NCBI GenBank assembly: GCA_902570265.1
Contig: CACFXF010000019.1
Span: 1 to 33,612, forward strand
DNA: 33,612 nucleotides
Origin: an uncultured Alphaproteobacteria bacterium
GTDB taxonomy: Bacteria > Pseudomonadota > Alphaproteobacteria > Rhodobacterales > Rhodobacteraceae
Direction of reading: 5' to 3'
The position numbers and the translations under genes were made by a program. Below are positions 15,952 through 23,808 of this stretch, in pieces; the stretch's first letter is position 1, and each line of letters begins with the position of its first letter. Below the pieces are notes generated by a model, which worked only from the letters and a program-made list of their open reading frames with translations, was not told the origin of the DNA and did no database searches.

Positions 15952-17225
15952 TTTTTTTCAAACTTTCTCCTTAAAAATACTGCTAACGAGTTCATGATTA
16001 TTAAAAAACCAACCAAGAATAAAATAGCTAAGGAGCTCCTCTCATAAAAAGCTCTTTCTGCACTGTCTGACCACATAAATATTTGGACTGGCATTGCCGT
16101 AGCTGCTGAAGTAAAACTATCTGGTGTTTCGATTATAAAAGCAACCATTCCAATCATTAAAAGTGGAGCAGTCTCACCAAGAGCTTGTGCCATTCCAATT
16201 ATAGTTCCTGTTAAAATGCCAGGCGCTGCTAAAGGTAAAACATGATGTAGAGCGGCTTGCATCCTAGATGCACCCAATGCCAAAGCAGCGTCTTTTATAG
16301 AGGGTGGTACAGCTCTTATTGATGCCCGTGATGCAATAATGATTGTTGGTATTGTCATTAAGCCTAAACAAAGCCCCCCGACTAAAGGAGCGGATCTCGG
16401 GAGACCAAAAAAACCTAAAAAAACAGATAAACCCAGGAGACCAAAAACTATGGATGGGATTGCAGCTAAATTATTTATATTGACTTCAATAAAATCTGTG
16501 AGTCGTCCTGGTTTAGCAAAATATTCAAGATAAACAGAAGCCATAACAGCAAGTGGTAATGCAAATAAAATCGTAATAGTTAGAGTTAAAGTAGATCCTA
16601 CTACAGCGCCTAAAATACCTGCGCTTTCGGGTTCTCTAGAATCGGCGTTAACGAAGAAACTGGTATTAAATTTCAACTTTGATATTTTTTCCATGGCTAA
16701 AAAATCAATCCACTTTAATTGTTGATTGCTTAACCTTCGATCTTTTTCGTCAACTGATGTATTAAACCGACCCTTCATATATTGATCAAAATCATCTGAA
16801 GCACTTAGCCAAATAGTAATATTTTCATCTAAGTCATCAGGATTTTTTTGAAAATACTGTCTTAGTTCATAACCTGCATTTGAAGACATTAATGCTCTTA
16901 AGGATCTTTTTTCAGATCTTTTGGTAATTTCTGGGAAATTAGTAATAAAAGAGTTACTTACAATCCCATCCCAATTTACTAAGAGGGCTTTTTGATTAGA
17001 AAAACCACCTTTTTCATCCAGAACTTTTTTGCTATCTACATTAATTTCCAACTTCACATAAGCTTGTTGTAAAGCTGAATAACCACTTAAACCAATAGAT
17101 ATCATTAAAGTTGATAGCATAATTAAAGCTAATGATATTGATAAAATACCATAAACTTTTAATCTCATTTCTGCATTTTTCCTAAGTTTAAGTCTCTTAA
17201 GTTGATCTATATTTTTATCAATCAT
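15945..17225 (-). CDS. pstA: Phosphate ABC transporter permease PstA, long alphaproteobacterial form
   Basis: I take ATG 17225 (426 residues); a GTG at 17237 would add four residues but leaves no room for AGGTG (17235-17239) as ribosome binding site. One transmembrane helix at about 30-55 is followed by an extracytoplasmic region of about 150 residues (the DUF3333-type N-terminal domain of alphaproteobacterial PstA). The permease core follows from about 205, with the loop [33 protein letters not shown]. The C-terminal [16 protein letters not shown] stretch is typical. Its stop is inside the pstB start. Confidence 0.94.
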   Translation of the reverse strand: MIDKNIDQLKRLKLRKNAEMRLKVYGILSISLALIMLSTLMISIGLSGYSALQQAYVKLEINVDSKKVLDEKGGFSNQKALLVNWDGIVSNSFITNFPEITKRSEKRSLRALMSSNAGYELRQYFQKNPDDLDENITIWLSASDDFDQYMKGRFNTSVDEKDRRLSNQQLKWIDFLAMEKISKLKFNTSFFVNADSREPESAGILGAVVGSTLTLTITILFALPLAVMASVYLEYFAKPGRLTDFIEVNINNLAAIPSIVFGLLGLSVFLGFFGLPRSAPLVGGLCLGLMTIPTIIIASRASIRAVPPSIKDAALALGASRMQAALHHVLPLAAPGILTGTIIGMAQALGETAPLLMIGMVAFIIETPDSFTSAATAMPVQIFMWSDSAERAFYERSSLAILFLVGFLIIMNSLAVFLRRKFEKKW

Positions 17226-17240
17226 AATGAAAAGCACCTA

Positions 17241-18617
17241 TTAATCATATTGTTCAGATAATCTTCTAGAAACAACTAAAGCAATCACATTCAAAATTAA
17301 TGTAAAAGCAAATAGAGCTAAACCTAAGCCAAATGCAGAAAGGGTTTTAATATCATCAAATTCAGTATCACCTGTTAACAGTGAAACAATTTGAACTGTA
17401 ACAGTGGTAACTGTTTCTAGGGGGTTAATCGTAAGATTAGCACTTAGACCGGCTGCCATTACTACTATCATTGTTTCTCCAATAGCCCTACTAACAGCTA
17501 AAAGAAAAGCACCAACTAGACCTGGAAATGCTGCGGGCAATACAACTTTAATAGTTGTTTCTGCTTTTGTTGCACCAAGTCCTAAGGACCCATCCCTCAA
17601 CGATTGAGGGACAGAATTAATTATATCATCAGATAGTGATGATATAAAAGGTATTATCATTATACCCATAACTGCTCCTGCCGCTAGAGCAGATTCAGAG
17701 CTAACGTCTAATCCTAATGTCATTCCTATTTTTCTTATAAATGGAGCTGCTGTTAAGGCAGCAAAATAACCATAAACAACTGTTGGAATACCTGCTAAAA
17801 CCTCTAAAGTTGGTTTAATAATATCTCGCACTCTTTTTGATGCAAATTCAGCCAAATATATAGCGGAAAATAGACCTATTGGTAAAGCCACAATCATAGC
17901 TATAAGAGCAACTAATATTGTACCTAGTAGCACTGGTAACATTCCAAACGAACCTTGTGCTGCAACCTGGTCAGATCTAATTGCAATATTAGGAGCCCAA
18001 TGTAAACCGAATAAAAAATCAAAAAATGGGTACAGGGCAAAAAATCTCAATGATTCATATAGTAGAGATGCAATAATGCCTACAGTTGTAAAAATTGCTA
18101 TTACAGCGCTTACAAAAAATAAAATTCTATAAAATGTTTCGACTTTAACTCTAGAATTTTTTAAAATATTTATGTTAGAAGATATAATTATACCTAATAT
18201 TGAAGAAAGTAATAAGACTGATAAGGTTCTAAATAAATAAATTTTAGAAAGATAATTACTATATTCGTCAGCTAATTTTAATATTTTGGGTTCATCACTT
18301 GATATAGATCCATTAGAAATATTCTTAATCATGGCTAAAACTAATTCAATTTTAGCTTTATCATAACTGGCTTCTGTTAAGGCAATTTGTTGTTTGAAAA
18401 AATTGTCAACATAAATTGGGCCGATGATTGTAAAAACTATTAGTAATAAAAATGCTGGAAATAGGGTCCAAGCTAAAGAATATTGTCCATAGTGCTTAGG
18501 AAGAGCAGAAGGTCTACTTGTAGCAGACTTAATTTTCTTGAATGCTGAACTAGATGAAAAAAAGAAGCTACACAAAGAAAATGCAATTATTAGCAAAAGA
18601 AGTGTAGAAAATGACAT
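17241..18617 (-). CDS. pstC: Phosphate ABC transporter permease PstC, long form
   Basis: This 458-residue permease starts at ATG 18617 with AGGA about 7 nt before. An N-terminal transmembrane segment, a second helix at about 50-72 and a soluble region precede the core. The core, from about 225, carries VLAGIPTVVYGYFAA, then SVPQSLRDGSLGLGATKAETTIKVVLPAAFPG and AVSRAIGETMIVVMAAG. The extended N-terminus (DUF3708-type) is usual in alphaproteobacteria. It is separated from pstS by 106 nt containing a terminator, and from pstA by 15 nt. Confidence 0.94.
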   Translation of the reverse strand: MSFSTLLLLIIAFSLCSFFFSSSSAFKKIKSATSRPSALPKHYGQYSLAWTLFPAFLLLIVFTIIGPIYVDNFFKQQIALTEASYDKAKIELVLAMIKNISNGSISSDEPKILKLADEYSNYLSKIYLFRTLSVLLLSSILGIIISSNINILKNSRVKVETFYRILFFVSAVIAIFTTVGIIASLLYESLRFFALYPFFDFLFGLHWAPNIAIRSDQVAAQGSFGMLPVLLGTILVALIAMIVALPIGLFSAIYLAEFASKRVRDIIKPTLEVLAGIPTVVYGYFAALTAAPFIRKIGMTLGLDVSSESALAAGAVMGIMIIPFISSLSDDIINSVPQSLRDGSLGLGATKAETTIKVVLPAAFPGLVGAFLLAVSRAIGETMIVVMAAGLSANLTINPLETVTTVTVQIVSLLTGDTEFDDIKTLSAFGLGLALFAFTLILNVIALVVSRRLSEQYD

Positions 18618-18644
18618 TTAGATTTCCTAATATTTTAGACTTAC

Positions 18645-18683
18645 AAAAAAATAGAGCCACAATCTTTTTTAACTGCGGCTCTA
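18645..18683 (-). terminator. Internal terminator between pstS and pstC
   Basis: Read on the minus strand, TAGAGCCGCA (18683-18674) pairs with TGTGGCTCTA (18661-18652), 10 bp with one G-U, loop 12 nt. Seven T (18651-18645) follow directly. This is a strong intrinsic terminator inside the pst operon. Partial read-through would give much more PstS than PstCAB. Confidence 0.8.
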
Positions 18684-18723
18684 AATTAATCAATAGTATT
18701 TTATATAATTAATATAAAATATA

Positions 18724-19686
18724 TTAGTTTGGTATCAAGCCAGCAGCTTCTAAAGGACTGCCCTCTACAGCTAAACTCATGAAATAATCTGCATATTCTT
18801 GAATTCCAGGTACTACACCAATATGCTCTTTTTTAACATAAAAAAACAAAGGTCTACTTACCTTATAGCTCCCGTCCGCAATAGTATCCATAGATGGTCC
18901 TACTCCATCTACTATTGAACCCTGCACACGATCTCTATTTTGATCAAGGAATGAATAACCAAAAATACCGAAACGAGATGAGTTATCCGCAAGCTTTTCA
19001 ATAATAAGATTATCATTTTCACCTACTTCTGTTACTGCTCCATCTTCTCTTAAGGCAGAACAATTAGCTTTATATGTTTTTTTATCCATTTCATATTTTT
19101 TCTTACAAACACTATGCATAACTAATTCAACAAATGCATCTCTTGTACCTGATGAAGGTGGTGGAGCTAATACATCAATTTCAACAGCTGGAAGTGATGA
19201 ATTTATATCACTCCATTTATTGTATGGATTATCTATCATGTCGCCATTTTTATAAACTTTTGCTGAAACTGCATTGAATATATCTTCTTTAGTTAATGAG
19301 AGCTGTTTAACAGCATTACTATTAGAGAAAGTAATCCCGTCATATCCAATTAAATATTCAACTGGTGTAATACCATTTTTTTCACAAGTCTCCTTTTCAC
19401 TAGATTTAATTGCGCGACTTGCATTAGTTACGTCTGGATGCTCCAGACCAATTCCAGCGCAGAAAAGTTTTAAACCCCCACCAGATCCGGTAGATTCTAT
19501 AACTGGTGCTTTGAAATTTGTATTTTTTGCAAATCTTTCTGCTACTATAGTAGCAAAAGGAAATACGGTAGAAGAACCTACTATAGATATTTGATTACCC
19601 TCTCTAGCATTCAATGAAGAAATAGAGAATATTGAGAATATACAAATACTGAAAATACTAAAAACTAATTTAATTGTTTTAATCAT
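18724..19686 (-). CDS. pstS: Phosphate-binding periplasmic protein PstS
   Basis: I start at ATG 19686 (320 residues, MIKTIKLVFSIF), which gives a proper signal peptide ending near LNA-REG and has AGGAG 7 nt upstream; the frame extended to 19734 has neither. The mature protein shows the PstS pocket: ISIVGSSTVFPFA, ESTGSGGGLKLFCAG and the PPSSGTRDAFVELV loop. The long insertion and the YFMSLAVEGSPLEAAGLIPN C-terminus match alphaproteobacterial PstS. It is followed by an intrinsic terminator, so monocistronic pstS mRNA is likely. A lone TGTCAT Pho half-site lies upstream at 19803-19808. Confidence 0.94.
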   Translation of the reverse strand: MIKTIKLVFSIFSICIFSIFSISSLNAREGNQISIVGSSTVFPFATIVAERFAKNTNFKAPVIESTGSGGGLKLFCAGIGLEHPDVTNASRAIKSSEKETCEKNGITPVEYLIGYDGITFSNSNAVKQLSLTKEDIFNAVSAKVYKNGDMIDNPYNKWSDINSSLPAVEIDVLAPPPSSGTRDAFVELVMHSVCKKKYEMDKKTYKANCSALREDGAVTEVGENDNLIIEKLADNSSRFGIFGYSFLDQNRDRVQGSIVDGVGPSMDTIADGSYKVSRPLFFYVKKEHIGVVPGIQEYADYFMSLAVEGSPLEAAGLIPN

Positions 19687-19717
19687 AAAATTACTCCTAT
19701 TTATGAATATAATTTTG

Positions 19718-19784
19718 TTAATGCCACTATACAAATCGGCAATTTGTTGGCTGAAGCCAAACGTAATATGACATTTGGCATTAA
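19718..19784 (-). other. Inverted repeat in the phoR-pstS spacer
   Basis: On the minus strand TTAATGCCA (19784-19776) pairs perfectly with TGGCATTAA (19726-19718). Inside, TTGGCT (19760-19755) pairs with AGCCAA (19752-19747). A phoR read-through transcript would form a closed two-stem structure upstream of the pstS ribosome binding site. It may be a processing or stabilising element at the 5' end of pstS mRNA. Confidence 0.45.
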
Positions 19785-19791
19785 AAAAAAT

Positions 19792-19808
19792 GTTAAAATT
19801 TTATGACA
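19792..19808 (-). promoter_or_regulatory. Weak Pho-box-like site upstream of pstS
   Basis: TGTCAT (19808-19803) is followed at 11 bp by TTTAAC (19797-19792), which matches only partly. A second TGTCAT is at 19773-19768 but off the 11-bp phase. No good -10 follows at the expected distance. Kept because pstS is the gene most expected to be PhoB-driven. Confidence 0.35.
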
Positions 19809-19854
19809 AAAATTTATTTTATAACTTACTGTAATTATGAATAATATTTAAAAA

Positions 19855-21168
19855 TTAAGCAGCTTTATCTCTCTTAATTAGTTTAAAATCTGTTTTACTT
19901 ACTGGTAACCAAGTAGTAAAAATACTTCCTTTCTCGGGAACAGATTCAATTTCTAATTCACCTTTATGTCTGTTAAGAATATGTTTAACTATAGATAACC
20001 CAAGACCAGTTCCTTGTCGTTCTCTGCTCAAATCAGCATTTACTCTATAAAATCTTTCTGTGAGCCTATAAATATGCTCAGTTGGAATTCCTTTACCATT
20101 ATCTATTATTTGGATACCCATCATATTACTCTCTGATTTTCTATTTTTTTGTTTTTTGACTAGCTCAATTTTTACATTTGAACTTTCACCAGAATATTTC
20201 AAAGCATTTTCGATAAGGTTTGAAAATAATTGTTGCATTTGAACTTCATCCCCAACAATATTTGATAAGTTCAAAGGCAAATTATTAGTTAATTTAACTT
20301 TATATTTTTTAGCCAAAGGTAGAAAACTTTTAACAATTTTATCTATTACTTCGAATACGTCACAATTAGATGAAGGAGGAGAATTTTCCTGTAGTTCTAA
20401 TTTAGATAGAGAAAGTAAATCGTCTACTAATCTTTGCATCCTTACAGCTTGATCATGCATCATGGATAAAAAAAGCTCTCTATTGGCTTTATCATTTTTC
20501 GCATGACCTTGTATTGTTTCTATAAAACCAATAATCGAAGCTAGTGGTGTTCTTAACTCATGGCTTGCATTTGAAATAAAATCACTTCTCATTTGTTCAA
20601 TCATTATATTCTTTGATTGGTCTGAAAATTTCAAAAGAATATGACCTTCACTAGCTGAAAAACTATCTTTAGGCATTTGTACAAAGTGTACTCTAATATG
20701 TTGAAATAATGGTATTGGAGAATCAAATGTTATTTTTATATTTTTCCTATCAGCAATTGCCCTATCAACGGCTTCTAAAAAAACTGGGGATCTAAAAATT
20801 GTAGATATATGATTGCCGACTTTAAGTATTCCTGGCATCAGAATTTCTGATCCTGTATTTGTGAATGTAATTTTACCAGTTTTATCAATAATAATTATTG
20901 CAGATGGAATAGCTTCCAAAATATATTCTATACTATCAGACAAATCAGTTTTGTCTTCTTTTTTTAATGGCTCATTTTTGTTTTTTGTATTAATTTTTTC
21001 TTCAAACAAAATTGAGGATTTTATGTATAACCAAAATATCGTACATGAAAAAAAAACAAATAAGGGGATTAGATAACTTGGTTTATCAACAAAAGCAAAC
21101 ATTGTGCTTGAAGCTATTAAGAAGCTAGCAAATAAAAAAAATGGAAATACTAAATCACGTGTTCTCAT
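19855..21168 (-). CDS. phoR: Phosphate regulon sensor histidine kinase PhoR
   Basis: This 437-residue membrane kinase has two N-terminal transmembrane helices (about 7-27 and 31-50) with almost no periplasmic loop, as in PhoR proteins that sense through PstSCAB-PhoU. A PAS domain (about 78-175, ILEAIPSAIIIIDKTGKITFTN) follows. Next come the HisKA helix with H203 in SHELRTPLASIIGF, and a HATPase with N-box LIENALKY, G1 DNGKGI and G2 GTGLGLSIV. It is the first gene of the cluster, with a Pho-box-like promoter 85-101 nt upstream, which suggests autoregulation. Confidence 0.95.
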   Translation of the reverse strand: MRTRDLVFPFFLFASFLIASSTMFAFVDKPSYLIPLFVFFSCTIFWLYIKSSILFEEKINTKNKNEPLKKEDKTDLSDSIEYILEAIPSAIIIIDKTGKITFTNTGSEILMPGILKVGNHISTIFRSPVFLEAVDRAIADRKNIKITFDSPIPLFQHIRVHFVQMPKDSFSASEGHILLKFSDQSKNIMIEQMRSDFISNASHELRTPLASIIGFIETIQGHAKNDKANRELFLSMMHDQAVRMQRLVDDLLSLSKLELQENSPPSSNCDVFEVIDKIVKSFLPLAKKYKVKLTNNLPLNLSNIVGDEVQMQQLFSNLIENALKYSGESSNVKIELVKKQKNRKSESNMMGIQIIDNGKGIPTEHIYRLTERFYRVNADLSRERQGTGLGLSIVKHILNRHKGELEIESVPEKGSIFTTWLPVSKTDFKLIKRDKAA

Positions 21169-21236
21169 AGCCTGTACCTTTTGTTGAAGTTTCTTTATGA
21201 TTATATGATTTTTAGAAACTTTATCTTGCTTTTAAC

Positions 21237-21269
21237 ATAATATAATCAAAATGTGAAATTAATATGAAG
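21237..21269 (-). promoter_or_regulatory. Pho-box promoter upstream of phoR
   Basis: On the minus strand CTTCAT (21269-21264) and TTTCAC (21258-21253) are 11 bp apart. Exactly 10 nt after the second comes TATTAT (21242-21237) as -10, the geometry of PhoB-activated promoters. It would drive phoR and by read-through pstS. Confidence 0.6.
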
Positions 21270-21292
21270 ATTTGTCATTTTTAAGATCTTTA

Positions 21293-22570
21293 TTATTTCA
21301 GTATGATTTTTTGCGAAAAAATTAGGCATAAAATTAACATCAAAGAGCAGATAGCAAGACATGTAGTTAAACCTCCAATTTGAAAACTAATTCCAGATAG
21401 AAGTGTCCCTAACAATCTCCCAGCGGCATTGGACATATAATAAAATCCAACATTTAAGGTTACTGTATCCTTTGAACTAAATAACAATATTAAGTATGAA
21501 TGTAAGCTTGAATTTAAAGCAAAGAAAAAACCAAAAAATAGTAAAAGTGCAACAATGGAAATTGTGAGAAAAAAAGTTGGTTGTGATCCATTATAATAAG
21601 ATAGTAATACAATAATAGCTGGAAAAATAATAAGTATTGAAATAAGTTTTCTAATTGTTTTTGCAGGTTTCAGTTCTATTTGTTTTGATATCATGCGAGG
21701 GGCTAAGACTTGTGAAATTCCGTATAGAATTATCCAACAAGCCATAAAAATACCTATTAACAAAAAAGCGGTATCTTCTGAAAATCTTTCTCCAAAAGTT
21801 AATGCACTTGTAAAGTATAAAGGTATTCCTACCACAAACCAAACGTCTCTAGCACCAAATAAAAATAGACGAGCTATAGATAAATAATTTATTCTAGTAT
21901 CCGTAGATAATGAAAATATTGATTTAAGTTTTGTGGTTCCTTTTCTTTCCTCTTTTATTTGTGGCATCTTAATTATAATGCAGAGGAAAAGTAAGGCGAG
22001 TATAGAAGATAGAATAAGGACTGAATTTTTAAAATCGAAAAATACAAGTAATAAACAACCCAAAAAGAATCCTAATCCTTTTATTGAATTTTTGGATCCA
22101 GTGAGCCACGAAGTCCAATGAAATAAGGTAGAGCTTTTATTTACAGGAGCCAATATTCTAATTGCTGACTTGCTACTAACTTTAGTGAGGTCTTTAGCTA
22201 TTCCAGATAGTCCTTGGCAAATTATTACAGTTAAGATTCCTCTATATGAGTTCCAATCAACTGCAGTATATGAAAGAAAAAAAAGCACCAAAATTTGCAA
22301 GGTCATTCCAGAATATAATATTGATTTCAAACCAAAATTTTTAGCTATCCAACCTGCACTTAAATTAGTGATCATACCAAGAAATTCATAGAGTAAAAAA
22401 ATATATGCTAATGTAATGGGTGAAAATCCTAATTTATAAAAATAAAGGAGAATTAGCATTCTTAAAGCTCCATCGGAGAGCATAAAAAACCAATAACTAG
22501 TTGTTATTAATATTAGTGTGATAAAATTATTTTTTTTTTGATAAGAAGTAGCCTCATTTATATTTTTCAA
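21293..22570 (-). CDS. arsJ: Organoarsenical efflux MFS transporter ArsJ
   Basis: This 425-residue protein is a 12-helix major facilitator. Family-specific stretches are GLSGIAKDLTKVSSKSAIR, LFHWTSWLTGSKNSIKG and RLFLFGARDVWFVVGIPLY, all hallmarks of ArsJ. ArsJ exports 1-arseno-3-phosphoglycerate made by its partner GAPDH; the compound then breaks down outside to release arsenate. The start is TTG 22570 with GGAGA about 6 nt before; it lies within the GAPDH gene, whose stop overlaps by 17 nt. An ATG at 22557 in a frame one off would join the ArsJ frame if the A10 run (22530-22539) had one more A. No ArsR gene is near. Confidence 0.93.
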   Translation of the reverse strand: MKNINEATSYQKKNNFITLILITTSYWFFMLSDGALRMLILLYFYKLGFSPITLAYIFLLYEFLGMITNLSAGWIAKNFGLKSILYSGMTLQILVLFFLSYTAVDWNSYRGILTVIICQGLSGIAKDLTKVSSKSAIRILAPVNKSSTLFHWTSWLTGSKNSIKGLGFFLGCLLLVFFDFKNSVLILSSILALLFLCIIIKMPQIKEERKGTTKLKSIFSLSTDTRINYLSIARLFLFGARDVWFVVGIPLYFTSALTFGERFSEDTAFLLIGIFMACWIILYGISQVLAPRMISKQIELKPAKTIRKLISILIIFPAIIVLLSYYNGSQPTFFLTISIVALLLFFGFFFALNSSLHSYLILLFSSKDTVTLNVGFYYMSNAAGRLLGTLLSGISFQIGGLTTCLAICSLMLILCLIFSQKIILK

Positions 22571-23564
22571 TAATCATCTCCACTAAGTCAATAAGCCTTA
22601 AACTGTAAGCCCACTCATTATCGTACCAAGCGTATACTTTGAGCATTTTTTTATTAATTACCATTGTAGAAGTTCCATCAATAATTGCTGAATTAGGATT
22701 ATTGACAAAGTCATTAGAAACTAATGGTTTTTCTTCAAAATTTAAAATGCCTTTTAAATATGTTTTTGAAGCTATCTTGAAATAATTATTTACTTCTTCT
22801 CGATTGGTGGTTTTTTTTAAATCGAATACACAGTCAGTTAAAGAACTATTTAAAACAGGTACTCTTACTGCATAGCCATCTAATTTACCTTTTAAGTTTG
22901 GATAAATTAAAGAAATTGCCTTAGCAGATCCTGTACTTGTTGGGATCAGCGAATTGAAAGCAGATCTTGATCTTCTAATGTCAGTTCCTGGTTTATCTAA
23001 AATTATCTGTGAATTTGTTGAATTATGTATTGTTGTAATAGAACCCCTTAAAATACCTAATTTTTCTTCTATGACTTTTACAATAGGAGCAAGACAATTT
23101 GTCGTACAACTTGCTCCTGTTATTATATCTAAATCACTATTTTTAAATAAGTGGGAATTGATACCATATACTAAATTTAAGGCCCTATCATCATGAACTG
23201 GAGCTGAAATTAAGACTTTTTTTACGCCTTGTTTTAAATATTTAGAGATCTGATCAAATTGTTTAAATGATCCAGTGCAGTCTATAACCAAGTCAATTTT
23301 ATTTTTTCGTAATGGTATATTTTCAATAGTACTAAAATTAAAAAATTTTATTTTTTTATTTTTGAATTTTATTTCTTCAGCTTTAATTCGAATATTTTTG
23401 TCCCATATCCCATGTATACTATCATATTTAATTAAATGAGCGTTTTCTGAAATAGAACCATTTTTTTCATTAATCAATATAAGTTTTTTATGCAAATTCT
23501 TATCAAGAAGATGCCTAAAAACTAATTTTCCAATTCTACCAAGCCCATTTATTGCTATTCTCAT
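22554..23564 (-). CDS. ArsJ-associated glyceraldehyde-3-phosphate dehydrogenase
   Basis: This 336-residue GAPDH has the Rossmann motif NGLGRIG (6-12) and the catalytic cysteine C153 in GASCTTNCLAP. H180 lies in TIHNSTNSQ, and the YDNEWAYSLR C-terminal motif is complete. In the ArsJ system GAPDH uses arsenate in place of phosphate to form 1-arseno-3-phosphoglycerate. Directly upstream of and overlapping arsJ, it is taken as that dedicated enzyme rather than the glycolytic copy. A second housekeeping gap gene should exist elsewhere. AAGGAA precedes the ATG by 6 nt; a Pho-box-like pair lies 44-58 nt upstream. Confidence 0.92.
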   Translation of the reverse strand: MRIAINGLGRIGKLVFRHLLDKNLHKKLILINEKNGSISENAHLIKYDSIHGIWDKNIRIKAEEIKFKNKKIKFFNFSTIENIPLRKNKIDLVIDCTGSFKQFDQISKYLKQGVKKVLISAPVHDDRALNLVYGINSHLFKNSDLDIITGASCTTNCLAPIVKVIEEKLGILRGSITTIHNSTNSQIILDKPGTDIRRSRSAFNSLIPTSTGSAKAISLIYPNLKGKLDGYAVRVPVLNSSLTDCVFDLKKTTNREEVNNYFKIASKTYLKGILNFEEKPLVSNDFVNNPNSAIIDGTSTMVINKKMLKVYAWYDNEWAYSLRLIDLVEMIIEKYK

Positions 23565-23606
23565 ATATTTGTTTCCTTAAAAAAAAAAGTAGTAAAATAT
23601 ATTAAT

Positions 23607-23622
23607 GTGACAAAATTATGAA
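23607..23622 (-). promoter_or_regulatory. Pho-box-like pair upstream of the GAPDH-arsJ operon
   Basis: On the minus strand TTCAT (23622-23618) and TGTCAC (23612-23607) carry TCA cores exactly 11 bp apart, 43-58 nt before the ATG. This is the same layout as at phoR (TTCAT then TTTCAC). The -10 is not clear: several TA-rich hexamers follow. In AT-rich DNA such pairs arise by chance, so this is moderate evidence. Confidence 0.4.
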
Positions 23623-23702
23623 TTTTTTATTTATTTTTTATTTTACTTTTATATCTAATTAAAAATATCGCTGAAAGAAAATAATACTAATTATAGTTAA
23701 TT

Positions 23703-23726
23703 CTGTTCCCAAAATTTTAGGAACAG
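23703..23726. promoter_or_regulatory. 24-bp near-perfect dyad, candidate operator
   Basis: CTGTTCC (23703-23709) and GGAACAG (23720-23726) flank a centre of C, AAAATTTT, A. Of the 24 positions 22 obey the dyad. It lies between the divergent GAPDH and eamA genes, 139 nt from the former and 82 nt from the latter. Length and symmetry suit a dimeric repressor site. It does not match the direct-repeat LexA box of alphaproteobacteria. Confidence 0.5.
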
Positions 23727-23808
23727 TAAATGTTTAGTTAACAAATTTCTTGACTTATTTTAGAGATCAATTAGCTGATTACTATATCTTAAATGAATAG
23801 AAATCATC

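Noticed and set aside
19687-19734. Extended pstS start at 19734
   Set aside because: It would bury the signal peptide behind 16 residues and lacks the AGGAG that precedes ATG 19686.
23703-23726. LexA box
   Set aside because: Alphaproteobacterial LexA uses direct GTTC repeats; this is an inverted repeat with longer spacing.
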